NCBI RefSeq assembly: GCF_024979255.1
Contig: NZ_JANLCN010000006.1
Coordinates: 1 to 64,000 of the forward strand
DNA from: Herbiconiux moechotypicola
Lineage (GTDB): Bacteria; Actinomycetota; Actinomycetes; Actinomycetales; Microbacteriaceae
DNA: 64,000 nucleotides
Direction of reading: 5' to 3'
Under the pieces are notes generated by a model. It saw only the letters and a program-made list of their open reading frames with translations, was not told the DNA's origin and did no database searches. Shown one piece after another: positions 25,472-33,583 of the stretch. How positions within the stretch are numbered: position 1 is the stretch's first letter; every line of letters starts with the position of its first letter. The position numbers and the translations under genes are program-made.

Positions 25472-26344
25472 ATGTACTCTGCGATAGCCAAGAACAAGCG
25501 CAACACCGTCGTCATCATCGCCCTGTTCCTGCTCATCATCGGCGGGCTCGGGTGGCTGGCCAGCTACATCTACGGCAACCTGTCGATCGTCATCATCACC
25601 GTCGTGGTGTCGATCGCCTACGCGCTCATCCAGTACTTCGCGGCCTCGGGGCAGGCGCTGGCGATGAGCGGGGCCCGGCAGATCGAGAAGCGCGACAATC
25701 CCAGGCTCTACCGCATCGTCGAGAACCTCTCCATCACCACCGGCACGCCGATGCCGAAGGTGTACATCATCGACGACCCGGCGCCGAACGCGTTCGCGAC
25801 GGGTCGTGACCCGCAGCACGCGATCGTCGCCGCCACGACGGGGCTGCTCGACATCATGGACGATGCCGAGCTCGAGGGCGTGATGGCCCACGAGATCGGG
25901 CACGTGCGCAACTACGACATCCGGGTGTCGATGATCGTGTTCGGGCTGGTCGTGGCGGTCGGTTTCATCGCCGACATGTTCTTGCGCATGGCCTTCTTCG
26001 GGCGCAACAACAACAACCAGAACCCGGTCGTCATGATCTTCGGTCTGGTCGCCATCCTCATCGCCCCGCTCGTGGCCACCGTGGTGCAGCTGGCCGTGTC
26101 GCGCCAGCGCGAGTACCTCGCCGACGCCACGGGCGCGCTGACCACCCGCCACCCCGACGCCCTCGCCAGCGCCCTCGAGAAGCTCGCTGCCTACGGTCGC
26201 CCCATGAAGCGGCAGAACACGTCGATGGCCCACATGTGGATCGCCGATCCCAACAAGCCGGGCGTTATCGACCGCCTCTTCGCCACCCACCCGCCCATCC
26301 CCGAGCGCGTCGCCCGCCTCCACAAGATGGGCGGCAGCTTCTAG
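25472..26344 (+). CDS. htpX: HtpX-type M48 membrane metalloprotease
   Basis: 290-aa zinc protease that degrades damaged membrane proteins. Two N-terminal helices (about 12-33 and 37-57) precede the catalytic domain. The active site HEIGH gives His140, Glu141 and His144; the third zinc ligand is the Glu of REYLAD near residue 214. Two more helices surround VVMIFGLVAILIAP. An Asn repeat (NNNN) sits in the loop near residue 178. C-terminal THPPIPERVARLHKM is the family ending. Likely co-transcribed with lemA. Confidence 0.95.
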   Translation: MYSAIAKNKRNTVVIIALFLLIIGGLGWLASYIYGNLSIVIITVVVSIAYALIQYFAASGQALAMSGARQIEKRDNPRLYRIVENLSITTGTPMPKVYIIDDPAPNAFATGRDPQHAIVAATTGLLDIMDDAELEGVMAHEIGHVRNYDIRVSMIVFGLVVAVGFIADMFLRMAFFGRNNNNQNPVVMIFGLVAILIAPLVATVVQLAVSRQREYLADATGALTTRHPDALASALEKLAAYGRPMKRQNTSMAHMWIADPNKPGVIDRLFATHPPIPERVARLHKMGGSF

Positions 26345-26377
26345 CCCGTCCAGGGGTGCTCTCGGGCAGCACCGGCT

Positions 26378-26383
26378 TAGAGT
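26378..26383 (+). promoter_or_regulatory. Leaderless -10 element, gene at 26390
   Basis: TAGAGT, six bases, then the ATG at 26390. Confidence 0.5.
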
Positions 26384-26389
26384 GGTGAA

Positions 26390-26764
26390 ATGAATACTGC
26401 TCGTGTTTTTTGCGAACGGTGGCAGTTGGATTGCTGCGGCAACGACTTCGCGGTCGGAGAGGCAGTCCAGTGGTCCGTGGTCCGCGCAGACCGCCTCACT
26501 GTGGTCGAAACGTTTTCGCGCACTGTCTTCGCAGTCGACACGTTCTACGAGAACCACTGGGCTCCGTCGGACCTGATCGATATGACGGCTCTCGTAGAAC
26601 GGATCTGGGCGGTCGAACGGCCAAGGGATGCACCTTTCGGTCCCGGCGGATGGGGGCCGCTGAGGGCAGTGGAGCACACGGACAAGGCGTCCTTCGATGA
26701 CCCAAAGGCAGAGTACGACTGTGATGGTTTCATCGTCGAAGTGAGGCTGACGGACATTCGATGA
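26390..26764 (+). CDS. DUF6578-like hypothetical protein, 124 aa
   Basis: Small soluble protein starting VFCERWQLDCCGNDFAVGEAVQWSVV. The WQ..CCG..F.VGD.V.W pattern is that of the uncharacterised actinobacterial family DUF6578. The remainder alternates short strands and loops. Codon usage is less GC-biased than in htpX, so it may be a recent arrival. TAGAGT lies six bases before the ATG, giving a leaderless start. It is convergent with the YcaQ-type gene across a 116-base spacer in which I see nothing else. Confidence 0.7.
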   Translation: MNTARVFCERWQLDCCGNDFAVGEAVQWSVVRADRLTVVETFSRTVFAVDTFYENHWAPSDLIDMTALVERIWAVERPRDAPFGPGGWGPLRAVEHTDKASFDDPKAEYDCDGFIVEVRLTDIR

Positions 26765-26880
26765 CAAAGCCACCAGCGCGGAGTTGTTCTGTTCCCACCT
26801 TGGCATGATCCGTTGTCTCCCAAGCGGGCGTATTCCAGCTCGAGTCGTGTGTTCCAGGGCGGCATCGAATGGCGGAGCGG

Positions 26881-28083
26881 TCAGGCTGTCGCGAGGGCCG
26901 TGCGGAGGGCGGGGGCGAGGGTGCCGCGGTCGGCGACGGCGATGTCGGTGAGGCCCTGCCAGGTGGCGGCGGAGCGGAGCAGCGCGGCGATGCGGGGCAC
27001 GTCGTCGGGCACGAGCGACGGCTCGGCCCAGGCAGCCTGCACGCGCAGCACGCCTGACTGGCGGTCGTTCTTGAGGTCGAGGCGGGCGGGGATGCGGTCG
27101 TCGAGGAGCACCGGCAGCACGTAGTAGCCGTATACCCGCTTCGGCGCGGGGGTGTAGATCTCGATGCGGTAGTGGAAGTCGTACAGGCGCAGCGCCCGCG
27201 CCCGCTCCCACACCACAGGGTCGAACGGAGACAGCAGCGCCGCGGTCTCCAAGCGCCGCGGCAGCCGTGCATCCCGGTGCAGCCAGGCCGGCTTGCCCCA
27301 GCCGGACACGGTCACGGGCAGTAGTTCGCCCTCGTCGACCAGCCGTGAGATCGCCGGTGCGACCTGCGCGCTCTTGAGCCTGAAGTAGTCGGCGATGTCG
27401 CTCAGCGTGCCCACCCCGAGCGCCCTCGCCGAGTGCGCCACCAGCTGTGCCACGGCCTCCTCCTCGGGCACCACGGTCTCGAGCACCGACGCGGGCAGCA
27501 CCTGCTCGGGCAGCGCGTACACCCGCTCGAACCGCGTGCGCCCGGCCGACACCACGTCGCCCTGCCGGAACATGGTCTCGAGCCCTCGCTTGACGTCGCT
27601 CCACCCCCACCAGGGCCCCTGCCGCCGGTTGGACTCGTGCTCGATCTCGCTCGCCCGCATCGGGCCCTTCGCGGCCAGTTCGGCCTTCAGCCACTCGATC
27701 GTGCCGTGAGCGGAGGCGCCCCACGAGTCGGGATGGGTGCGGTACCACTCGCGGTAGTACTCCTTGCGCCACGCGAACAACGGCAGCGACTCGAGCGGGA
27801 GGAACGACGCCTCGTGCGCCCAGAACTCGGTGACCCCCTTGCCGTAGGTGACACGGTCGAGCGCCGACTTGTCGTACGCGCCGAGGCGCGCGAACACCGG
27901 GAGGTAGTGGCTGCGCTCGAACACGTTCACCGAGTCGATCTGCAGCAGGCCCAGTCGCCGCAGCAGCAGGTTGAACTGGCGTGTACCCGGCACGCCCACG
28001 CCCGAACCAGCTCCACCGGTGCCGAACCCTTGCGCGGCGAGCGCGACACGACGGGCCAGGGCGGGGGAGAGAGTATCGACCAC
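26881..28083 (-). CDS. YcaQ-type winged-helix DNA glycosylase
   Basis: About 400 aa, HTH_42/YcaQ superfamily. SPALARRVALAAQGF begins the domain; QIDSVNVFERSHYLPVFARLG, WAHEASFLPLE and LLSPFDPVVWERARA are its conserved blocks, and YYVLPVLLDDRIPARLDLK is the C-terminal signature. E. coli YcaQ unhooks interstrand DNA crosslinks; related AlkX-type enzymes repair nitrogen-mustard adducts. The frame is open further upstream, but that Gly-rich head is not coding. GTG at 28083 is chosen because TACGCT stands six bases before it. Divergent from the ABC importer operon. Confidence 0.9.
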   Translation of the reverse strand: MVDTLSPALARRVALAAQGFGTGGAGSGVGVPGTRQFNLLLRRLGLLQIDSVNVFERSHYLPVFARLGAYDKSALDRVTYGKGVTEFWAHEASFLPLESLPLFAWRKEYYREWYRTHPDSWGASAHGTIEWLKAELAAKGPMRASEIEHESNRRQGPWWGWSDVKRGLETMFRQGDVVSAGRTRFERVYALPEQVLPASVLETVVPEEEAVAQLVAHSARALGVGTLSDIADYFRLKSAQVAPAISRLVDEGELLPVTVSGWGKPAWLHRDARLPRRLETAALLSPFDPVVWERARALRLYDFHYRIEIYTPAPKRVYGYYVLPVLLDDRIPARLDLKNDRQSGVLRVQAAWAEPSLVPDDVPRIAALLRSAATWQGLTDIAVADRGTLAPALRTALATA

Positions 28084-28089
28084 GTCGCC

Positions 28090-28095
28090 AGCGTA
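28090..28095 (-). promoter_or_regulatory. Leaderless -10 element, YcaQ-type gene
   Basis: TACGCT on the minus strand, six bases, then GTG at 28083. Confidence 0.45.
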
Positions 28096-28160
28096 CCCAC
28101 CACCCCCGACGCCCCGACCGCCCCGCGCATCCCGACCGCCCCCACACCCCGACACCGACC

Positions 28161-28178
28161 GTTCATCGCCGGTTCACA
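28161..28178 (+). promoter_or_regulatory. PHO-box-like direct repeat upstream of ABC importer
   Basis: GTTCATC at 28161 and GTTCACA at 28172 repeat with an 11-base period (7 conserved plus 4 spacer), the structure of PhoP-binding units in actinobacteria (GTTCACC-like). It lies about 118 bases before the importer's first gene. PhoP control is an inference. Confidence 0.45.
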
Positions 28179-28295
28179 GCCACGTCGAAGACCCGCCGCC
28201 CGAGCCGCCTACCGTGCAGGAGTCGGACGGCCGGGCACCAGAACTGCCCGCACACAGCGCGGGCGGCCCCCGCCGACGCACCAGGAGGACATCCC

Positions 28296-29438
28296 TTGCT
28301 CACCAAGCGCATCGCGATCGCCGGCACCGCCGTCGCCGCCGCCCTTGCCCTCGGCCTCGCCGGCTGCTCGGCCGACGCCACCGCCTCGTCGGCGACCGGC
28401 GCGGCCGCCGTCGTCGCCGCCACCGCCACCAGCCTCAACGCCTTCGGCGGCCTCTCGGGCCTCGAGGAGGCCGCGAAGGCCGAGGGCGCGCTCAACGTCA
28501 TCGCCCTGCCCCGCGATTGGGCCAACTACGGCGCCGTGCTCGACGCCTTCGCCGAGAAGTACCCCGAGATCACTATCAACGAGGCGAGCCCCGACGCCTC
28601 CAGCGCCGAGGAGATCCAGGCCGCGCAGAACCTCGCCGGTCAGGACACCGCCCCCGACGTGTTCGACGTGGGTGCCGCGGTCGCGCTCGCCAACACCGAC
28701 CAGTTCGCCCCCTACCAGGTGGCCACCTGGGACGACATCCCGGATGCGCTCAAGGAGCAGACCGGCCTCTGGGTGGGCGACTACGGCGGTTACATGGCCA
28801 TCGGCTACGACCCCGACGCCGTACCCGAGCCCACCAGCCTCGACGACCTGCTGGGTGCCGACTACAAGGGCAAGGTCGCCATCAACGGCGACCCGACCCA
28901 GGCCGGCGCCGCGTTCGCCGCCGTCGGCCTCGCCGCGGTGCAGAACGGCGGCTCGGTGGCCGACTTCCAGCCCGGCATCGACTTCTTCGCCGAGCTGCAG
29001 AAGGCCGGCAACTTCGTGAAGATCGACCCGACCCCCGCCACCATCGCCTCCGGCGAGACTCCCGTCGTCTTCGACTGGGATTACCTCAACGTGGGCTACG
29101 GCGCCGACCTCGAGGGCCAGCGCAACTGGGAGGTCACCATCCTCCCCGGCACCGCCTACGCCGGCTACTACAACCAGGCCGTGAACGTCGACGCGCCGCA
29201 CCCGGCCGCAGCTCGCCTCTGGCAGGAGTTCCTCTACAGCGACGAGGCGCAGAACCTGTGGCTCGCCGGCGGTGCCCGCCCGGTGCGCGCCGACGCCATG
29301 GCCGAGGCCGGCACGATCGACGAGGAGCTCTTCGCGGCGCTCCCCACGATCGACGGCGAGACCGTGGTGCCCGACGCCGAGCAGGCCGAGGCCGCCTCGA
29401 CCCTCCTCGGCCAGAACTGGGCCGCCGCCGTCCAGTGA
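28296..29438 (+). CDS. ABC transporter substrate-binding lipoprotein
   Basis: 380 aa. The signal peptide ends in a lipobox LAGC with the lipidated Cys24, placing it on the outer face of the membrane. The mature part is a type II periplasmic-binding fold of the PotD/AfuA/PhnS cluster (EGALNVIALPRDWANYGAVLDAFAEKYPEI). The start is a TTG at 28296 behind AGGAGG. Its stop overlaps the permease GTG. Relatives bind polyamines, ferric iron or 2-aminoethylphosphonate. The PHO-box-like repeat upstream favours a phosphorus-linked ligand, but this is not proven. Confidence 0.9.
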   Translation: MLTKRIAIAGTAVAAALALGLAGCSADATASSATGAAAVVAATATSLNAFGGLSGLEEAAKAEGALNVIALPRDWANYGAVLDAFAEKYPEITINEASPDASSAEEIQAAQNLAGQDTAPDVFDVGAAVALANTDQFAPYQVATWDDIPDALKEQTGLWVGDYGGYMAIGYDPDAVPEPTSLDDLLGADYKGKVAINGDPTQAGAAFAAVGLAAVQNGGSVADFQPGIDFFAELQKAGNFVKIDPTPATIASGETPVVFDWDYLNVGYGADLEGQRNWEVTILPGTAYAGYYNQAVNVDAPHPAAARLWQEFLYSDEAQNLWLAGGARPVRADAMAEAGTIDEELFAALPTIDGETVVPDAEQAEAASTLLGQNWAAAVQ

Positions 29439-30394
29439 GCGACGAAGCCCTCCTGAGCCCCGCAGCGAACACCTCGCTGCGGGGCTCGGGGGCGCCTCGC
29501 GCGGCAGACCGCCCGCGAAGCCCCCGCCCGGTCCGACGCTCCCGCACCCTGCTCTCGGGCAGCGTGCTCGGCCTCGTGCCGTTCACCGCCTACATCATCC
29601 TGTTCCTCGCGCTGCCGACCGTCATCGCCCTGGTCACCGGTTTCCTCGACGGCGACGGCGCGTTCACGCTCGACAACCTGGTCGCCCTCGGCGACCCCGT
29701 CGTGCTCTCCACCTTCGGCAACTCGCTCTGGCTCTCCGCCCTCACCGCCGCCGTCGGCGCCGTCGTGGGCGCCCTGTTCTGCTACGCCCTCATCGGCACG
29801 AAGCCCACGGGCGTGCTGCGCTCCGTGGTCGACGCCGCGAGCGGCGTGCTCGCCCAGTTCGGCGGCGTGATGCTCGCCTTCGCCTTCGTCGCCACCATCG
29901 GCATCCAGGGCATGGTGACCGTGTTCCTTCGCGACAGCCTGGGCTACGACATCTTCGCGAACGGGGTGTGGCTCTACGACACGCCAGGCCTCATCCTGCC
30001 CTACATCTACTTTCAGGTGCCCCTCATGATCATCACGTTCCTCCCGGCCCTCGAGGGGCTGAAGCCCCAGTGGGCCGAGGCCAACGCGATGCTCGGCGGC
30101 AGCGGTCTCGGCTACTGGCGTCACGTGGGCGTTCCGGTGCTGCTGCCCTCGTTCGTCGGCTGCCTGCTGCTGTTGTTCGCCAACGCGTTCTCGTCGTTCG
30201 CCACGGCGGCGGCGCTCACCAGCCAGGGCTCGCAGATCGTGCCGCTGCAGATCCGCGGCGCGCTCACCAGCGAGACCGTGCTCGGCCGTGAGAACCTCGC
30301 CGGCTCCCTCGCCCTCGGCATGATCGTGGTGATGGTGATCGTCATGGCGATCTACTCGGTGCTCATGCGCCGCGCCGCCAGGTGGCAGCGATGA
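29435..30394 (+). CDS. ABC transporter permease (first)
   Basis: 319 aa, six core membrane helices after a 38-residue basic head. The EAA loop that contacts the ATPase reads AEANAMLGGSGLGYWRHVGVPVLLP near residues 211-235. Binding-protein-dependent importer of the PotB/PhnU type. GTGA overlap with the binding protein gene and ATGA overlap with the second permease, so the four genes form one translationally coupled operon. Confidence 0.92.
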   Translation: MSDEALLSPAANTSLRGSGAPRAADRPRSPRPVRRSRTLLSGSVLGLVPFTAYIILFLALPTVIALVTGFLDGDGAFTLDNLVALGDPVVLSTFGNSLWLSALTAAVGAVVGALFCYALIGTKPTGVLRSVVDAASGVLAQFGGVMLAFAFVATIGIQGMVTVFLRDSLGYDIFANGVWLYDTPGLILPYIYFQVPLMIITFLPALEGLKPQWAEANAMLGGSGLGYWRHVGVPVLLPSFVGCLLLLFANAFSSFATAAALTSQGSQIVPLQIRGALTSETVLGRENLAGSLALGMIVVMVIVMAIYSVLMRRAARWQR

Positions 30395-31218
30395 GCGCCC
30401 CGGTGCGGATGCGCGGGGTGCACCCCGGCCCGGGCCCGGTCGCCCGATGGGTCATCGTCGGCGTCATCGGCCTCCTCTTCCTCGTGCCGATCGCCGCGAT
30501 GGTCGAGTTCACCCTCCGTCGCGGACTCGACGGCGGCTACGACCTCAGCCGCTGGGCCGCCGTGTTCGGGGGTGGCCTGACCGGCGACTACAAGCCCATC
30601 CTCACCGGCCTCACGAACTCGCTCGTGCTCGCCGTGGTGACGGTGATCGTCATGCTGGTGCTACTCGTGCCCACGATGGTGCTGGTGCGCATCCGGTTCC
30701 CCTCGTTGCAGCGGGCACTCGAGTTCGTGTGCCTGCTGCCCATCACCATCCCCGCGATCGTGCTCGTGGTGGGCCTCGCCCCGGTGTACTCGGTGGTGGC
30801 GCGCATCTTCGGCTCGGGGGTGTGGCCGCTCGCCTTCGCCTACGGGGTGATCGTGCTGCCCTACGCCTACCGCGCCATCCAGGCCAACCTGCAGGCGGTC
30901 GACGTGGTCACGCTCAGCGAGGCGGCGCGGTCGCTCGGGGCGGGCTGGCTCACCATCCTGCTGCGGGTGGTGGTGCCGAACATCCGCCGGGGTCTGCTCG
31001 CCGCCGCGTTCATCTCGGTGGCCGTGGTGCTCGGCGAGTACACCATCGCCGCGCTGCTCAACCGGGTCAACCTGCAGACGGCCCTCGTGGTCGTGAGCAA
31101 GGCCGACCCGTTCGTCTCCATCATCTTCGCCCTGCTCGCCCTCGCCTTCGCCTTCGTGCTGCTCCTGGTCATCGGGGTGGTCGGCGGCCGCAGGCCCGCT
31201 CAGAAAGCCTCCTCATGA
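30391..31218 (+). CDS. ABC transporter permease (second)
   Basis: 275 aa, about six membrane helices. The EAA loop is LSEAARSLGAGWLTILLRVVVPNIRRG near residues 173-199. PotC/PhnV-type partner of the preceding permease. An ATG at 30391 overlaps the upstream stop (ATGA), preferred over the GTG three codons earlier. Its own stop overlaps the ATPase ATG. Confidence 0.92.
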   Translation: MSAPVRMRGVHPGPGPVARWVIVGVIGLLFLVPIAAMVEFTLRRGLDGGYDLSRWAAVFGGGLTGDYKPILTGLTNSLVLAVVTVIVMLVLLVPTMVLVRIRFPSLQRALEFVCLLPITIPAIVLVVGLAPVYSVVARIFGSGVWPLAFAYGVIVLPYAYRAIQANLQAVDVVTLSEAARSLGAGWLTILLRVVVPNIRRGLLAAAFISVAVVLGEYTIAALLNRVNLQTALVVVSKADPFVSIIFALLALAFAFVLLLVIGVVGGRRPAQKASS

Positions 31219-32306
31219 CGATCTCGCTCGACCGCACCACCCGGCAGCAGCCCGCCGCCGACACCGCGCGCGAGGGCGCGCGGGTCGAGCTCCGCGGCAT
31301 CGAGAAGGAGTTCCCCGGCGGCGCCCGCGGACTCGACGGCATCGACCTCGTCATCGAACCCGGCGAATTCGTGGCCCTCCTCGGCCCCTCGGGCTGCGGC
31401 AAGACCACGGCGCTGCGGGTGCTCGCGGGCCTGGAGACCTCGACCGGCGGTCAGGTGCTGGTCGACGGCGCCGACGTCTCGGGCGTGGCCGCGCGGCACC
31501 GCGACATCGGCATGGTCTTCCAGTCGTACTCGCTCTTCCCCCACATGACGGCGCAGGCCAACGTCGAGTTCGGGCTCCGGATGCGCAAGGTCGCCGCGGC
31601 GGAGCGCCGCTCCAAGGCGGCCGACGCGCTCGAGATGGTGGGTCTCGGCGGCTTCGGGGGCCGTTTCGCCCACGAGCTCTCGGGTGGCCAGCAGCAGCGC
31701 GTGGCGCTGGCGCGTGCGCTCGTCACCGAGCCGCGCGTGCTGCTGCTCGACGAGCCGCTCTCCGCCCTCGACGCCCGCGTGCGGGTGCAGCTGCGCGACG
31801 AGATCCGGCGCATCCAGCGTGAGTTCGGCATCACGACCGTGTTCGTCACGCACGACCAGGAGGAGGCGCTCGCCGTCGCCGACCGGGTGGCGGTCATGCG
31901 GGCGGGACGGATCGAGCAGATCGGTGCGCCCGAGGAGCTCTATGGGCGGGCGGCGACGCCGTTCGTGGCCGAGTTCGTGGGGCAGAGCAACCGCCTGCCC
32001 GGAGTGGTGGCGGGCGGCGTCGTGACGGTGCAGGGGGTGCGCCTGCCGCTCATCGACGCGCAGACCGCCGACGGCGAGGTGGTCGCGTTCGTGCGGCCCG
32101 AAGACCTGCGGTTCGGGCCGTCGGGGCTGCCGGCCGAGGTGGTGTCGACGAGCTTCCTCGGCTCGTACCGGCGCACGGCGGTGGCGCTCGACGACGGCAC
32201 CGTGGTCTCGGTGCAGCACGGGGCCGGGTTCGCCCCGGCGGTCGACGACCGCCTGCTGCTCGAGTTCGCCGGGGCACCGGTGGCGGTGGAGCGGCGCTCG
32301 CTGTGA
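31215..32306 (+). CDS. ABC transporter ATP-binding protein
   Basis: 363 aa. Walker A GPSGCGKT at 57-64, Q-loop in VFQSYSLFPHM, signature LSGGQQQR, Walker B VLLLDEP and H-loop VTHDQEEAL are all intact. The C-terminal 80 residues form a TOBE domain (VVAFVRPEDLRFG), as in the PotA, FbpC and PhnT group. Energises the importer encoded by the three genes upstream. The start overlaps the permease stop (ATGA). Confidence 0.94.
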   Translation: MTISLDRTTRQQPAADTAREGARVELRGIEKEFPGGARGLDGIDLVIEPGEFVALLGPSGCGKTTALRVLAGLETSTGGQVLVDGADVSGVAARHRDIGMVFQSYSLFPHMTAQANVEFGLRMRKVAAAERRSKAADALEMVGLGGFGGRFAHELSGGQQQRVALARALVTEPRVLLLDEPLSALDARVRVQLRDEIRRIQREFGITTVFVTHDQEEALAVADRVAVMRAGRIEQIGAPEELYGRAATPFVAEFVGQSNRLPGVVAGGVVTVQGVRLPLIDAQTADGEVVAFVRPEDLRFGPSGLPAEVVSTSFLGSYRRTAVALDDGTVVSVQHGAGFAPAVDDRLLLEFAGAPVAVERRSL

Positions 32307-32338
32307 TCTGCATGCGAGCGGGCGCATACACCCGCTCC

Positions 32339-32344
32339 TAGACT
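32339..32344 (+). promoter_or_regulatory. Leaderless -10 element, AI-2E family gene
   Basis: TAGACT, six bases, then the ATG at 32351. Confidence 0.5.
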
Positions 32345-32350
32345 TGGCAC

Positions 32351-33583
32351 ATGTCTCCGAGCGAGAGTCCGCGCCGCAAGCTGTTCTCCCGGCGTTCCGG
32401 CGCGCCCGCCGACGCAGCCGCAGCCGTCTCGGAGACGAGGCACGGCGCATCCGTCGCCGGCGTGCCCTTCACGGATGCGCCCACCACCGACGCCCTCGAC
32501 TCGGTGCCGCTCGGTATGCGCATCGCGGGTGCCTGGTCGTGGCGCATCCTCGTGGTGCTGGCCGTGCTCGCCGTGCTCGGTTTCCTCATCGTGCAGCTAC
32601 GGCTGCTCGTCATCCCGCTCATGGTGGCGGTGGTGCTCTCGGCGCTGCTGGTGCCGTTCAAGAACTTCCTGGTCAAGCACCGCTGGCCGCGGTGGCTGGC
32701 CATCACGGTGGCCGAGGTGGGCACCCTCGTGGTGGTGGCGGGCCTGCTCTTCCTCGTCGCGACGCAGGTCTATTCCGGCTTCGACGACCTGAGGGCCCAG
32801 ACCGTCACCTCCTACAACGACCTCAAGGCCTTCCTCGCCCAGTCGCCGCTGCAGATCTCCGAAGACGACTTCAACGCCTACGTGGCGCAGCTCTGGGCGG
32901 CAGTGCAGCAAGACAGCCAGGTGCTCATCTCGGGTGCGGCGGCCGTGGGGTCGAGCATCGGACACGTGCTCGCGGGCGTGCTGCTGACGCTGTTCTCGAC
33001 CCTGTTCATCCTCATCGACGGCGAGCGCATCTGGTCGTGGATCGTGCGCATCTTCCCGCGCAAGGCGCGGGCCGCCACCGACGGGGCGGGCAAGGCGGGC
33101 TGGCGCACGCTGCAGAACTTCGTGAAGGTGCAGATCCTGGTGGCGTCGATCGATGCCGTCGGCATCGCGGTCGGCGCGGCGATCCTCGGGGTGCCTCTGG
33201 CCATCCCGATCGGCGTGCTCGTGTTCCTCGGTTCGTTCATCCCGATCATCGGAGCCGTGGTCACCGGTGCCGTGGCCGTGTTCATCGCGCTGGTCTACAA
33301 CGGCTGGGTGATCGCGCTCATCATGCTCGGCGTGGTGCTGCTCGTGCAGCAGATCGAGGGGCACGTGCTGCAGCCGCTCGTGATGGGCACCGCGGTGCGC
33401 GTGCATCCGCTCGCCGTCGTGCTGGCCGTGGCCGGCGGATCGATGGTGGCGGGGATCGCCGGGGCCTTCTTCGCCGTGCCGGTGGTCGCCACCCTCAACG
33501 TCATGATCAACTACGTCGCCGGGGGAACCTGGCGCACATCCGTCTCCACCCCTGCCCTGAAGGAGTCCTTGCCCGATGCCTGA
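32351..33583 (+). CDS. AI-2E family transporter
   Basis: 410 aa, with a 60-residue soluble head then about seven or eight membrane helices. LVIPLMVAVVLSALLVPFKNFLVKH and the C-terminal block PIIGAVVTGAVAVFIAL with QQIEGHVLQPLVMG are the family signatures. The family was named for autoinducer-2 export (TqsA), but many members are Na+/H+ antiporters or of unknown substrate, so the name should not be read literally. TAGACT six bases before the ATG indicates a leaderless transcript. It overlaps ilvA by eight bases. Confidence 0.9.
   Translation: MSPSESPRRKLFSRRSGAPADAAAAVSETRHGASVAGVPFTDAPTTDALDSVPLGMRIAGAWSWRILVVLAVLAVLGFLIVQLRLLVIPLMVAVVLSALLVPFKNFLVKHRWPRWLAITVAEVGTLVVVAGLLFLVATQVYSGFDDLRAQTVTSYNDLKAFLAQSPLQISEDDFNAYVAQLWAAVQQDSQVLISGAAAVGSSIGHVLAGVLLTLFSTLFILIDGERIWSWIVRIFPRKARAATDGAGKAGWRTLQNFVKVQILVASIDAVGIAVGAAILGVPLAIPIGVLVFLGSFIPIIGAVVTGAVAVFIALVYNGWVIALIMLGVVLLVQQIEGHVLQPLVMGTAVRVHPLAVVLAVAGGSMVAGIAGAFFAVPVVATLNVMINYVAGGTWRTSVSTPALKESLPDA

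Noticed and set aside
26006-26020. AAC-rich stretch as a microsatellite of interest
   Set aside because: It simply encodes a short Asn loop inside htpX.
25292-28147. 951-codon minus-strand frame across htpX and the YcaQ-type gene
   Set aside because: Out of frame with both real genes and without motifs.
32351-33583. Quorum-sensing role for the AI-2E family gene
   Set aside because: No LuxS or Lsr genes are present, and the family name does not establish AI-2 transport.
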